Shown here: in pieces, positions 38,601 through 46,829 of the stretch
How positions within the stretch are numbered: the stretch's first letter is position 1
Layout of the letters: the number at the start of each line of letters is the position of its first letter
Assembly: GCA_030068075.1 (NCBI GenBank)
Contig: CM057843.1
Location: 44,027,832-44,091,831, forward strand
Reading direction: 5' to 3'
Source of the DNA: Paguma larvata
Lineage: Eukaryota > Chordata > Mammalia > Carnivora > Viverridae
Length of the DNA: 64,000 nucleotides
Notes under the pieces: generated by a model
What the model saw: the letters and a program-made list of their open reading frames with translations, nothing else
Told to the model about the DNA's origin: nothing
The model's database searches: none
Made by a program: the position numbers and the translations under genes

Positions 38601-41600
38601 TTTGGTATCCTATCTAATCTTTTGTCAAATCCAGGATCATGAAGATTTACCCCTATGTTTTCTTCTGAGAGTTTTAGTTTTAGCTCTTACATAGGTCTGT
38701 GATTAATTTTTGTAAGTGGCATTAGGAAGGAGTCCAACTTCTTTATATTGCATGTGGATATCCGGTTGTCCCAGCACTGTATCGAAAACCCTTTTTTCCC
38801 TATTAAATTGTCTTCACCCTTGTCAAAAATCAATTAGTCATAAATATTAAGATTTATTTATGGATCCTCAACTCTATTCATTGATTGATCTGTAAATCCG
38901 ACCTTGACTATCTACTTTTTTTTTTTACTTTGAGATAGAGAGCATGCACGAGCAGAGAGAGGCAGAGGGAGAGAGAGATCATCTCAAGCAGACTCCATGC
39001 TCAGTGCGGAGCCTGATGTGGGCCTCAATCCCATGACCTGAGCATGACCTGAGCCAAAATCAAGAGTCAGACGCTCAACCAACTAAGCCACCCATGCGGC
39101 CCAAATATCTACTTTTAATAGATGATGTGTGCTCAGTTCTCTGGGGAATAGAAAGATGAATAAAACAAATGGAAACATCTTAGTATTAAACGAAAGAAGT
39201 AATAAAAGTATGCCAAACTGTGCAAAATTATATTAACTTTAAACCTAGCTACCAGTCTATTCGCATATAAAACCAATGAATCAGTTGAGGTTTAAGCATT
39301 CATATTCCCATTACCCTCAAATAACGTGAGGGCACAAGAAGTGAGAGAGCATGGCATTTACCTTCAAGAGGTTTATCAAGAAAGAAAGTTAAAGCAGTAT
39401 ATACTAGCCATTGTAGGAACTGAGAGAAAGGCGAGATCAGTGTGGTTGCATGTACATTGTAGAGGCTTTGTAAGAGGTAAAACTTGGGATAGAGTCCTAA
39501 AAAGTGGGTAAGATTTAGGTATTCTAGATTGAGAAAAGAAAAATGGGCATATAATATGCATGGGACAATGAGAAGACCTTAACAGGGGTGTGGGGGGGGG
39601 CACATATATTGGGAAATAGTGTAAACGTTAAAAAAAAAAAAGAAAAACTTAAACTAGATGACAGAGAGATAGAAAACCAGGTTGTTGGAGGAGGCTGGAT
39701 AAGATTAGATTCAACTAGGAAATCTGATGTAGATAGGTATACTGACAAGAATATGAAGGATGGTATCAGACCAATGAGGATGCTGCCCTCCTCGTCTTTG
39801 TGCCAGGACTAGTGACTTTAAACCTCCTTACTGAGCCATGAAACACCCTCAAGGTTTCATCCTAGCCATTCTTTTCTGTTTGAATTGTCTCCTTTGCCTT
39901 GACTTCAACAATAAATAGCCTTCTGTTGATCTTGCATCTGTTCTTGCTCCCTTTCCAATCATATCCTGCAGCCTGAGAGAACTTTTTAAAATTCAAATCT
40001 GGCTATATTGGTTCCTTGTTTAAAACAAAATCCTTGGAGTTCCTGGATGGCTTAGTCAGTAGAGCATGCAACTCTTGACCTTGAGGTCATGGATTCAAGC
40101 CCCACGTTGAATGTAGAGCTTATTTAAATAAGTAATAAATAAAAATTTAAAAATTAAATAAAAACCTTAACAAGACCAGCCATTCTCCCCCCAACTTCTG
40201 CTTCCTAACCATAATGGATTTCTTTCATTTTCCTAAATATACTGTTATTCCCCACAGGTCCTTTGTACATGCTCTTTTCTGTGCTGTAATATTTTATCAC
40301 CCACTTGCCTTCAACTAGTTTATTCTAAACTTGAGATCTCAGCTCTAGCATTTTTTGGAGCAGCTCTCCTTATTTAAACACACACACACACACACATGCC
40401 ACATACCCTACATAGACATAAACACATTTTATTTATTTATGGGATTAGATGACCAAGCTATGTAAGCTCGATAGGAAGAGGGACTATATCCATTTCCGTT
40501 CACCATTGTATTCTCAATACTAGTGCACAGCTCAATAAATACGTGAAAGAGGGGTGAATGGTAGATGGAGAAAAGTGTGGCTAAGAATATGTGAAAGTGG
40601 TTAATTCCTATCTGCCTTCTAGGTACCAAGACAAAGAAGCAAACTACGTTGCCATTTAAACCAATCAAAAAAGGAAAGAAGAGAAACCCCTGGTCTGATT
40701 CAGAATCAGATATGAGCAGTAATGAAAGTGACTTTGATGTCCCCCCACGAGAGATAGAGCCGCGGAGAGCAGCAGGTAAGCACAAGCGAATGGCATGCTA
40801 GATGTGCTGCAAGATCTGGGCCAGTGCACTTCAGGGCACTAATCCCAGCAATGATTATACCCTAGAGCAGCAATTACTAAGTTTTTGAAGAACTAAAGAG
40901 TCTTTTAGGATATTAAACTAAAACTTAATCTTCATGAATTGTTATAGCAATCTGTGGATTACGTATTTCTGTTTCCCTCTTTTATTCTTTGTCTATGTAT
41001 GTTTTTTATAGCAAAAACCAAATTTACAGTGGATTTGGATTCAGATGACGATTTCTCAGATTTTGATGAAAAAATTCAAGATGAGGATTTTGTGCCATCA
41101 GATGGTAGCCCAGTTAAGACCAAAACTTCCCCACCAATGTAAGTATCTTCTCTAACATGATCTTGTCATGATTGTTGTCAATAGTCAAGGATACATTCTT
41201 TGTTGTTTGACACATTTAGAATTAGTTGTCAGGATGTTGATTTTTTGTTTTGTTTTATTCTAGACCGGCTAACAAAGAACCGAAGCCACAGAAGAGTGCC
41301 ACGTCAGGTATGTATTTAATTAAAAATAGTGAGATATCTGCTTCACTGGGGTACTTGGGTCTAGCTGGGTTCTAAATTGGACTACATTATCCAAGTCCTG
41401 CCTTGAAAGATAAATGTGGCTTCTTGTTAGCATTGCTTTGATGTCGTTCATTAGGGTTAGTTTTGCACAGAAACAGGTTCTACACGTAATATCCTGAAAG
41501 TCATCAATCACGTGCTTGCTAGGTGCTAGAGGTACAAAAAATATCTGATGAAGAATCCAGAAATGAGAACAAAGTTATAAGAGTATGTTTTAAATATTCT

Positions 41601-43043
41601 AGAGAAGTCACAGACTTGGTATTTAAATGGGAATTCAGACCAGGAAATGGATTTTTACGTATTGCTTATATGTGCTATTTTCCTTTCCATTTGAAGTAAT
41701 GGACCTTGATGCTGATGGTGCCAAGGACAGGGTACCACCTTCTCTAGGTTCTCCGGCTGCTGATTTCTCAACTGAAACTGAAATCACAAACCCTGTTTCT
41801 AAAAAGAAGGTAGCGGTGAAGAAGACAGCACCAAAAAGTGAGCCTCAGTCTTTCAGAGGGGTTAATGTCAGGATTAAGTAGCTGGCTACCACAAGTCAGT
41901 TTCATTTTTTTATTCTCCGAAATTACTGTTAAAATTGAAATTAAACCTTTTTGAAATGAAAGCAAATATTTAGATCTTTATGATCAAAACTGGTGGTCAA
42001 AAGATCTAAAATCAGCATATTTCTCAAGATGTCAGGTATTCTCTCGTTATCTATGACAGGAGTAAGGTTTGTAAACAGTTGCAAAGGTTTAATGTAAAAC
42101 ATACACTATTAGAAAAATTAGATGCTGAGGCACCTGGATGGCTCAGTTGGTAGTTGGTTAAGTGTTCAACTCTTCATCTCAGCTCAGGTCTTGATCTCAG
42201 GGTCATGAGTTTAAGCCCCACGTTGGGCTCCACGCTACTTAAAAATACTTAAGAATAGTTTTGATTCTCTAATGTATTTTCAGCTCTATTAGATTTTTTC
42301 CTATGTTAAATGTAAGCAATCAACAGCTTGCTAAAGAAAGCTCACAGTGAGAATAATCCATCTTAAGAGGGGACATGATGAATGCCTGTGTTGACTTGCA
42401 GGTCAGTCTTCCACCTCCACTACAGGTGCTAAAAAAAGGGCTGCACCAAAAGGAACCAAAAAGGAGCCAGGCTTGAATTCTGATGTCTCTCAAAAGCCTG
42501 ATCCCCCCAAAACGAAAAATCGCCGCAAAAGGAAGCCATCCACATCTGATGATTCCGACTCTAATTTTGAGAAAATGATTTCTAAGACAGTCACAAGCAA
42601 GGTGAGTATTTATCCTAGTCAGTCTGTTTGCTATAGCTGTTTTAAAATACATAACCAAGATTTGCTCTTAATCTGACACATTTTTAAGAAAATAAATTTA
42701 AATCTCCTAATCCATTTAGCTTTTACTGTAACACAGTTACATTTTAAAATATGCCATTTAGTCGTTGAGAGAATCGCCTTAGATCTATTACTTACTACTC
42801 ATTAGAAGGTGGGAAACTCCTTGAATTGTAGTCTGTTGATATATTTTTTACAGTGAAGTGTTGCTGTCAGACTAACATTGTGCAAATTAAAATTACATGG
42901 ACTTCCTCTTGTAGAAATCCAAGGGGGAGAGTGAGGACTTCCATCTGGACTTAGACTCAGCTGTGGCTCCTCGGGCCAAATCTGGACGGGCAAAGAAACC
43001 TATTAAGTACCTCGAAGAATCAGATGAAGATGATCTGTTCTAA
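17608..43043 (+). CDS. TOP2A: DNA topoisomerase II alpha, complete 35-exon coding region
   Basis: Type IIA topoisomerase: an ATP-dependent nuclear homodimer that passes one duplex through a double-strand break in another, for chromosome condensation and segregation. Spliced from 35 exons (listed separately), the CDS is 4,605 nt (1,534 aa; human is about 1,531) with no stop or phase break. Visible landmarks: GHKL ATPase residues E87 and N91, the ATP-binding loop GRNGYGAK (161-168), QTK loop (376-378), TOPRIM E461 in EGDSAK and the D541/D543/D545 metal site, winged-helix domain with catalytic Y805 in SPRYIF, then a divergent Lys/Ser/Asp-rich C-terminal domain (from about 1190) ending EESDEDDLF. 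Core residue numbers match human exactly; the 3 extra residues lie in the tail. The start sits in a good Kozak context (gtcaccATGg). Introns are GT-AG except intron 6 (GC-AG). TOP2B is excluded by the N-terminus MEVSPLQ and by the tail. Intact and presumably functional. Confidence 0.98.
18455..18610 (+). CDS. TOP2A: TOP2A coding exon 2 (residues 8-59)
   Basis: Start of the ATPase region, with [20 protein letters not shown]. Residues 14-18 read LISKT where I recall QVNKI in human, a divergent N-terminal patch. Acceptor ctag, donor gtaaaa. Confidence 0.95.
18810..18900 (+). CDS. TOP2A: TOP2A coding exon 3 (residues 60-90)
   Basis: Encodes the GHKL helix with FDEIL; the general-base glutamate is E87. 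Ends in phase 1 before gtgagt. Confidence 0.95.
19160..19223 (+). CDS. TOP2A: TOP2A coding exon 4 (residues 90-111)
   Basis: Carries VNAADNKQ, with N91 as the Mg2+-coordinating asparagine of the ATPase site. Acceptor tttcag, donor gtaagt. Confidence 0.95.
20068..20267 (+). repeat. SINEC in TOP2A intron 4
   Basis: Diverged copy, sense to the gene. Confidence 0.85.
20627..20772 (+). CDS. TOP2A: TOP2A coding exon 5 (residues 111-160)
   Basis: Encodes NNGKGIPV, a GHKL nucleotide-binding segment, and [16 protein letters not shown]. Donor gtaaag. Confidence 0.95.
20927..21024 (+). CDS. TOP2A: TOP2A coding exon 6 (residues 160-192), non-canonical GC donor
   Basis: Contains the ATP lid/P-loop-like [12 protein letters not shown]. 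It ends CAG before GCAAGT. Only this GC donor keeps phase with exon 7; the nearby GT at 21029 would add 4 nt and shift the frame. Confidence 0.93.
21072..21268 (+). repeat. SINEC in TOP2A intron 6 (the GC-AG intron)
   Basis: Starts about 47 nt after the GC donor and occupies almost half of the intron. Confidence 0.88.
21459..21671 (+). CDS. TOP2A: TOP2A coding exon 7 (residues 193-263)
   Basis: Begins [12 protein letters not shown] and ends NGNKLP in phase 0; it lies between the GHKL fold and the transducer domain. Acceptor gacag, donor gtaagt. Confidence 0.95.
21773..21997 (+). repeat. SINEC in TOP2A intron 7
   Basis: Near-consensus young copy flanked by aattttttcct on both sides. Confidence 0.93.
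22257..22430 (+). CDS. TOP2A: TOP2A coding exon 8 (residues 264-321)
   Basis: Transducer domain, starting [12 protein letters not shown] and ending NSIATSK. I recall valine at the first position in human. Confidence 0.95.
22622..22723 (+). CDS. TOP2A: TOP2A coding exon 9 (residues 322-355)
   Basis: Starts [13 protein letters not shown] and ends VAVKAHQ; transducer domain. Donor gtatgg. Confidence 0.95.
22829..22966 (+). CDS. TOP2A: TOP2A coding exon 10 (residues 356-401)
   Basis: Carries the QTK loop (376-378), whose lysine contacts the ATP gamma-phosphate. Residue 385 is Val (MTLQVKSFG) where I recall Pro in human. Confidence 0.95.
23482..23702 (-). repeat. SINEC in TOP2A intron 10
   Basis: Flanked by tataatagattctt duplicates. 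Confidence 0.93.
23770..24250 (-). repeat. L2 3' fragment, intron 10
   Basis: L2-like phrases: gtggcctacaagaccctgcc, ccatgaggacaaggaccatg, and agtaaatattaaatgaatga at the end. Confidence 0.65.
24437..24575 (+). CDS. TOP2A: TOP2A coding exon 11 (residues 402-448)
   Basis: Links the transducer to [18 protein letters not shown] through KLDDANDAG. Acceptor tttcag, donor gtacac. Confidence 0.95.
24718..24857 (+). repeat. Short SINEC in TOP2A intron 11
   Basis: Head and (AAAT)n tail, flanked by aaaatcaaccaatt duplicates. Confidence 0.88.
24960..25440. other. Intron 11, possible LTR relic
   Basis: Text such as ggtccctggctgggtctaaa with an adjacent A/T-rich tract looks repeat-derived. Family not identified. 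Confidence 0.25.
25503..25617 (+). repeat. Short SINEC in TOP2A intron 11
   Basis: Flanked by aaattagtctaag duplicates at 25490 and 25618. Confidence 0.85.
25780..25937 (+). CDS. TOP2A: TOP2A coding exon 12 (residues 448-500)
   Basis: TOPRIM motif with LTEGDSAK; E461 is the catalytic metal-binding glutamate. PLRGK follows. Donor gtagaa. Confidence 0.96.
26229..26354 (+). CDS. TOP2A: TOP2A coding exon 13 (residues 501-542)
   Basis: Ends IMIMTDQ, so D541 and Q542 of the TOPRIM metal site lie here and D543/D545 are in the next exon. Confidence 0.95.
26627..26737 (+). CDS. TOP2A: TOP2A coding exon 14 (residues 543-579)
   Basis: Starts [14 protein letters not shown] and completes the DxDxD metal-binding motif. 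Confidence 0.95.
26877..26982 (+). CDS. TOP2A: TOP2A coding exon 15 (residues 580-615)
   Basis: [19 protein letters not shown] through KYYKG, the end of the TOPRIM region. Phase-1 end. Confidence 0.95.
27073..27182 (+). CDS. TOP2A: TOP2A coding exon 16 (residues 615-651)
   Basis: [17 protein letters not shown] through DDAAISL, in the breakage-reunion core. Confidence 0.95.
27404..27496 (+). CDS. TOP2A: TOP2A coding exon 17 (residues 652-682)
   Basis: [14 protein letters not shown] through KLLGLPE. Donor gtaaaa. Confidence 0.95.
27849..27963 (+). CDS. TOP2A: TOP2A coding exon 18 (residues 683-721)
   Basis: [20 protein letters not shown] through SIPSMVDG, entry to the winged-helix DNA-cleavage domain. 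Confidence 0.95.
28066..28187 (+). CDS. TOP2A: TOP2A coding exon 19 (residues 721-761)
   Basis: Winged-helix residues LKPGQRK through SSYHHGE. Acceptor tgaag, donor gtaaac. Confidence 0.95.
28800..29007 (-). repeat. SINEC in TOP2A intron 19
   Basis: Reversed copy ending gagccacccaggcgccc, with an eroded body. Confidence 0.88.
29573..29721 (+). CDS. TOP2A: TOP2A coding exon 20 (residues 762-811), active-site tyrosine
   Basis: Contains IGQFGTR (787-793) and SPRYIF, whose Y805 forms the 5'-phosphotyrosyl link to DNA. Ends CTCAG before gtgggt, phase 2. Confidence 0.97.
30024..30244 (+). repeat. MER20-like hAT transposon relic, intron 20
   Basis: Starts cagtggttctcaaccaggg, includes ggacagccccccacagcaaa and ends gggaaaccctg, the MER20 pattern. 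Confidence 0.75.
30340..31390 (-). repeat. L2 fragment, intron 20
   Basis: Long L2-like stretch: tttcagcagcattggataat, aaccttggagtcaccttttt, tagactgtgagctccttaga and agtgctcagtaaatattgtt. Confidence 0.75.
31514..31745 (+). CDS. TOP2A: TOP2A coding exon 21 (residues 811-888)
   Basis: Tower region of the cleavage core: [27 protein letters not shown], and DGEEPLPM at the end. Confidence 0.95.
31940..32074 (+). CDS. TOP2A: TOP2A coding exon 22 (residues 889-933)
   Basis: [19 protein letters not shown] through PIRTWTQ. Acceptor tttag, donor gtacgt. Confidence 0.95.
32203..32403 (+). CDS. TOP2A: TOP2A coding exon 23 (residues 934-1000)
   Basis: [19 protein letters not shown] through QTSLTCNSM. 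Donor gtatgt. Confidence 0.95.
32504..32699 (+). CDS. TOP2A: TOP2A coding exon 24 (residues 1001-1066)
   Basis: Coiled-coil segment leading to the C-gate, [20 protein letters not shown] through DGKIII. Confidence 0.95.
32705..33980. other. TOP2A intron 24, nothing recognised
   Basis: AT-rich; no SINE and no gene that I can see. Confidence 0.4.
33983..34074 (+). CDS. TOP2A: TOP2A coding exon 25 (residues 1066-1096)
   Basis: [20 protein letters not shown] through AQQK, C-gate region. Confidence 0.95.
34179..34343 (+). CDS. TOP2A: TOP2A coding exon 26 (residues 1097-1151)
   Basis: Acidic loop [20 protein letters not shown], then [20 protein letters not shown] of the C-gate dimer interface. 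Confidence 0.95.
34475..34558 (+). CDS. TOP2A: TOP2A coding exon 27 (residues 1152-1179)
   Basis: [20 protein letters not shown], the last coiled-coil segment of the core. Acceptor tgaag, donor gtatgt. Confidence 0.95.
34600..34818 (-). repeat. SINEC in TOP2A intron 27
   Basis: Flanked by agagtttttatt duplicates. Confidence 0.92.
35509..35629 (+). repeat. Short SINEC in TOP2A intron 27
   Basis: Tail contains catacatacatacat; flanked by ttaagacgt and ttaagatgt. Confidence 0.85.
35751..35933 (+). CDS. TOP2A: TOP2A coding exon 28 (residues 1180-1240)
   Basis: Start of the C-terminal domain: Lys/Gly-rich [12 protein letters not shown], then [21 protein letters not shown] recall PRGQ at the PCGK position in human. 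Confidence 0.93.
36260..36350 (+). CDS. TOP2A: TOP2A coding exon 29 (residues 1241-1271)
   Basis: [20 protein letters not shown] and a basic end KKQKREP. Followed by the longest intron (29; 36351-40622). Confidence 0.93.
36738..36946 (+). repeat. SINEC in TOP2A intron 29
   Basis: Flanked by aagaactttacta and aagaattttacta. Confidence 0.9.
37495..37633 (-). repeat. Short SINEC in L1, intron 29
   Basis: Reversed short copy ending ctgagccacctgagtgtcc. Confidence 0.85.
37955..38157 (-). repeat. SINEC in L1, intron 29
   Basis: Reversed; abuts the next reversed SINE. Confidence 0.88.
38158..38382 (-). repeat. SINEC in L1, intron 29, adjacent copy
   Basis: Second reversed copy directly adjoining the first. 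Shared outer flanks are cccattttt and cccatattttt. Confidence 0.88.
38916..39102 (-). repeat. SINEC in TOP2A intron 29
   Basis: Flanked by ctatctactttt and atatctactttt. Confidence 0.9.
40037..40160 (+). repeat. Short SINEC in TOP2A intron 29
   Basis: Head tcctggatggcttagtcagt and an AATAAATAAA-like tail. Confidence 0.85.
40379..40396 (+). repeat. (CA)n microsatellite
   Basis: Nine CA units. Confidence 0.9.
40623..40775 (+). CDS. TOP2A: TOP2A coding exon 30 (residues 1271-1322)
   Basis: [20 protein letters not shown], then an acidic Ser-rich stretch [15 protein letters not shown] with likely casein-kinase-2-type sites. Confidence 0.93.
41012..41138 (+). CDS. TOP2A: TOP2A coding exon 31 (residues 1322-1364)
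   Basis: [19 protein letters not shown] and [10 protein letters not shown], an acidic CTD segment. Confidence 0.93.
41264..41307 (+). CDS. TOP2A: TOP2A coding exon 32 (44 nt; residues 1364-1379)
   Basis: Small exon, [14 protein letters not shown]. It is required by phase between exons 31 and 33; acceptor ttctag, donor gtatgt. Confidence 0.9.
41697..41837 (+). CDS. TOP2A: TOP2A coding exon 33 (residues 1379-1426)
   Basis: [20 protein letters not shown] through [12 protein letters not shown]. One of the most diverged parts of the protein relative to my memory of human. Donor gtgagc. Confidence 0.9.
42129..42252 (+). repeat. Short SINEC in TOP2A intron 33
   Basis: Contains a small internal duplication, ttggtagttggttaag, in the head. 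Confidence 0.85.
42402..42601 (+). CDS. TOP2A: TOP2A coding exon 34 (residues 1426-1492), nuclear localisation signal
   Basis: Contains [15 protein letters not shown] and the bipartite-like basic signal [20 protein letters not shown]. Confidence 0.94.
42915..43043 (+). CDS. TOP2A: TOP2A coding exon 35 (residues 1493-1534 and stop)
   Basis: [20 protein letters not shown] through the conserved end [11 protein letters not shown] and a TAA stop at 43041-43043. The C-terminal chromatin-tether region is preserved. Confidence 0.96.
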   Translation, partial: KSKGESEDFHLDLDSAVAPRAKSGRAKKPIKYLEESDEDDLF

Positions 43044-44015
43044 AATGTGTTTATTTTAAGTAACGGTCTTATTGAGCCCAAGACTGATTTTAGAGTTACC
43101 TGAATCCCTTAATTTCCTCCCCTCTGAATTTCACCTGGGGAAGGTAGTTTTAATGTAGAATCATCAAAGTGAAGTGTGTAGAGCCCAAGTATCCCTTCCC
43201 TTTTTATAATACTGTCTAAATAGTGACCGCCTCATGGGCATTGTTTTCTTCTCTGCTTTGTCTATGTTTTGACTGTCTTTTCTTTTGTCTTTAGAATCTG
43301 ATTTTAAATTCTTCTAGACTCTAGACATAGTTGTGTGGTCACTTCAGCACAATATAGTTTACTGACCATTCATTAAGCCAAAATGTCTACTCTGCCTCCT
43401 CTCAATTTCCTTTTTTCAGTAAATATGAGATAGAGCATGATTAATTCTGTTTTACCTTAGTTTTATAGTAATTTTTCCATCAGATAAAACTTTATAGTTC
43501 TAATACAAATACTCCCCACTCGGCCTTTTATGTGCTGAATTTCTGCTCAAGCAGTAAGAAAATTCCTCATATTCTTTATATCCTTTTGAATTCTAGCAGA
43601 GGCTGAAGAAAAACACCTTGGCTGTGTCTGTATAACCTCAACACAGTCAATAGGATGAAGAAAATTAGACCTTAAGTTATGTGACCATCTCAGCTCTTGA
43701 CTTGTCCCCTTGGGCTGTCTCCAAGTCCAAATCTCCCAAAGAACAAATGTCTAGGGAGCACTGGGTTGCAGAAAAGTGGGAGGCAGCATTCACGCAAAGA
43801 TCTTCTATGAGTGCCATACTCAGCAGTAAGCAGTTATATCCACTTTGGAAACTCTTTATAATTTTCAACTTATAAACTTTTTGAGACGTTTCTTCATTTT
43901 TACATGTCGTGTGACTTGAATGGTGTTATCAATGTTTTTGTAAATATTTACTATGTTTTTCTATTTCACTTAATTCCAACAATTTTATACTTTAATAAAA
44001 ATGTTCTAAACATTG
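43044..44015 (+). other. TOP2A: TOP2A 3'UTR
   Basis: About 0.95 kb of AT-rich untranslated sequence between the stop and the poly(A) signal. No SINE has inserted here, although flanking introns and intergenic DNA are full of them. The end is inferred from the signal. Confidence 0.8.
43994..43999 (+). terminator. TOP2A polyadenylation signal AATAAA
   Basis: Canonical AATAAA about 950 nt after the stop, followed by a T-rich stretch at 44028-44051. Cleavage is expected near 44015. Confidence 0.8.
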
Positions 44016-44686
44016 CAACCCATTGATTTGCCTTTTTTTTTTTTTTTTTTTGGCCTTGCAATATAATATACCCTTTTCCTTACTCTAAAATATATCCCTC
44101 TTCACTTCCTTTTGAGAACTATCTGATCATGTGTTGATGTACCTATCTGAAACCCCCTGGCCATGGTAATAGGTCTAAGAGATAGGCATCACGACCTAAC
44201 CGTAGCCAATCAGGTTTTTTCCTGGGATTTTATACATGGGTACAAAGTTCTTCATCTCTTTCACACTCAGAAGACCTTGGCCCTAGATCAGTAAGTAGTT
44301 TCAATTATGCATGTCTTTTTTTTTTTTTTTTTAATAATTCCTTTGCAACTATTTTGATAATCAGGACAACTACTTGATGATCTCAGTAAATTAGGGCAAC
44401 TCCCTAATTATTTAGAAAAAAAGAGAAATGTTAGATAAATTCAATCCCTTCCTCACATCTTATACCAAAGTTAAGTTCAAACAGATAATATTTATTCAAA
44501 TGTCAAAAACAAAACCATTTAGAACTGTACCAGAAAAAAAGTAATCTTGAGTTACAGAGGGATATCTGAAACATATCCCCAAGCATAGTGTTGAAGATCT
44601 GGAAAACAGCCCTTTCATCAGAATCTGGACAAAGAGGCCAAACCCTTTGTTCCAAAAATTCTCACTTTAAGAAATTTAGTTCAAGG

Positions 44687-45106
44687 GGTGCCTGGTCGCT
44701 CAATTGGTTAAGTGTCCGACTCTTGATTTCAGCTCAGGTCGTGATCTCAAGGTTGTGGGTTCAAGCCCCACATCAGGCTCTGTGCTGACAGCATGGAACC
44801 TGCTTGGGATTCTCTATCTCCCTCTCTCTCTCTGCCCTTCTGCTCAAGCGTACTCTCTGTCTTTCAAAAGTAAACAAACAGGGGCGCCTGGGTGGCTCAG
44901 TCGGTTGAGTGGCCGACTTCAGCTCAGGTCATGATCTCACGGTCTGTGAGTTCGAGCCCCGCGTCGGGCTCTGTGCTGATGGCTCAGAGCCTGGAGCCTG
45001 CTTCAGATTCTGCATCTGCCTCTCTCTCTCTGCCCTTTCCCTGCTCACGCTCTGTCTCTCAAAAATAAATAAATGTTTAAAAAAAAAAAAAGTAAACATT
45101 AAATAT
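44687..45106 (+). repeat. Outer SINEC with 16-bp duplication, containing a younger SINE
   Basis: Flanked by perfect gaaatttagttcaagg copies at 44671-44686 and 45107-45122. The younger SINE (44881-45092) landed in its tail. Confidence 0.93.
44881..45092 (+). repeat. Inner SINEC nested in older SINEC tail
   Basis: Near-consensus; flanked by aaagtaaaca duplicates. Confidence 0.93.
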
Positions 45107-45304
45107 GAAATTTAGTTCAAGGTAAGAATTGAAATGTGCAAAACGAACACAGGAAATCTCCATATCTTAGTTACATAATGTTGCAAAATGCTACTATTAC
45201 AGAAGAGTGGGGCAAAGTACACAAGGGATCTCTGTTGTTTCTCAAAATCTACAATTACCTCAAGAGAAGCCACATGCAAAGATGTTTTTAAAAAATGCTT
45301 ATTA

Positions 45305-45526
45305 GGGGCGCCTGGGTGGCTCAGTTGGTTAAGCGGCCGACTTCGGCTCAGGTCATGATCTCACAATCTGTGAGTTCGAGCCCCACGTTGGGCTCTGTGC
45401 TGATGGCTCAGAGTCTGGAGCCTGCTTCCGATTCTGTGTCTCCCTCTCTCTCTCTGCCCTTCCCCTGCTCACACTCTGTCTCTATGTCTCTCAAAAATAA
45501 ATAAAAATGTTAAAAAAAATTTTTTT
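45305..45526 (+). repeat. SINEC
   Basis: Flanked by aaatgcttatta duplicates (45293 and 45528). Confidence 0.93.
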
Positions 45527-45920
45527 TAAATGCTTATTAAAGTTTATGTAATAATAAAATTGAAAGTAACCTAAATGTCCGATGAACAGGAGACTTCAGG
45601 TAAAACATTTGGTATGGCACAATGAGGAATACCAGGTACTCATTAACAATGATCATATATTTTAAAAAAATGATAAATATTATTGATTGACATGAAATGA
45701 TACCCAGGACCTTAGTGAAGAAAGCAGATTACAAATCAGAGGTGAAGTCCCTGTCTGGTAAGTATGCATTTGTTTATAAAATAAAAGAAAGCTTATAAAC
45801 CCTCTTAAAAAGAAAAAAGTCAGGAACTTTTACCTTTTAAAAGTAGAAGTTTACTCCCAGTAAAGTACTTGCTAAATAAAAGACTCTGAGTGAATACATC
45901 TCTTGACTATTCATTCTAGA

Positions 45921-46029
45921 CAAAGAGAATCCCAAGCAGGCTCCACGCTCATGGAGCCTGACCCTGGGATCATGACTTGAGCTGAAATCAAGAGCAGAAC
46001 ACTCAATCAGCCGAGCCACCCAAGCGCCC
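45921..46029 (-). repeat. Truncated SINEC
   Basis: Reversed, ends gagccacccaagcgcc; the tail half is missing. Confidence 0.82.
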
Positions 46030-46090
46030 CATCCTTTTTGTTCTTTTAAAATACATCGCATCCCACTGTTCCTGCTGCAAGGGAATTTTT

Positions 46091-46120
46091 TATTTTATTT
46101 TTTTAATGTTTTTATTTATT

Positions 46121-46156
<36 letters not shown>

Positions 46157-46325
46157 TAGGGGAGGGTCAGAGAGAGAGAGAGGGAGACACAGATTCCGAA
46201 GCAGGCTCCAGGCTCTGAGCTGTCAGCACACACAGAGCCCGATGCGGGGCTCGAACTCACGAACCGTGAGATCACGACCTGAGCTGAAGTCAGACGCTTA
46301 ACCGACTGAGCCACCCAGGCGCCCC
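46091..46325 (-). repeat. SINEC
   Basis: Flanked by perfect tgcaagggaattttt copies (46076-46090 and 46326-46340). Contains a long GA run. Confidence 0.94.
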
Positions 46326-46829
46326 TGCAAGGGAATTTTTTAAATGATGAACCATTTTTCCTAAAACCCAAAGACAAAAGTTTTGAATGCATTTTTTTTG
46401 CTTCTAGAGTGATGGATATCTGTTCTGACCTGTCCAGTGTCCCTTTCCTCAGTAATTCCACTTTTAGAACATTATTCTGAAGTCTGAAAAACAAAAAGTT
46501 TGTGTCCAAAAGCATTCATTGGGGCATTATTTACATTGGTGAAAAATGGAACAGAAGAGGGGTACTGCAATGAAAGACTTGGTTACACTGGTACACCCTT
46601 ATCATTTTTAAAAAGTCATTAAAAGTCATATTTTCCCAAAGCATCTAACAGCACAGGAAAGTCATTGTGTTGGCTAGAAGGGGAAAAAAGATACAAAAAC
46701 TATCCTGTATAATGTATCAAAACTCATTGAAATATATTATAAAATGGCACGTTTTGCTGTGTGTAAACCATACAGCAATAAAATAGGGAGGAAAAGCTAT
46801 CTTTTAGAGAGTATGAGGCTCAAACCTAA

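Larger units (their letters stand above)
36985..38880 (-). repeat. L1 3' region, reversed, broken up by SINEs, intron 29
   Basis: L1-type antisense text at 36985-37490, 37640-37950 and 38384-38880 (cttttttattgccaaatagt, tttcttatgtattctagatg-like). Split by the SINEs at 37495, 37955 and 38158. Confidence 0.75.
39820..40560. repeat. L2-like sequence with a SINE and (CA)n, intron 29
   Basis: Phrases cctgagagaactttttaaaa and tgctcttttctgtgctgtaa are L2-like. A SINE (40037-40160) and a (CA)n run (40379-40396) interrupt it. Confidence 0.55.
44330..46800 (+). repeat. Decayed L1/HAL1-like fragments split by SINEs
   Basis: Scattered L1-3'-like text (44440-44660, 45540-45790, 46500-46790) between later SINE insertions. 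Confidence 0.5.
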
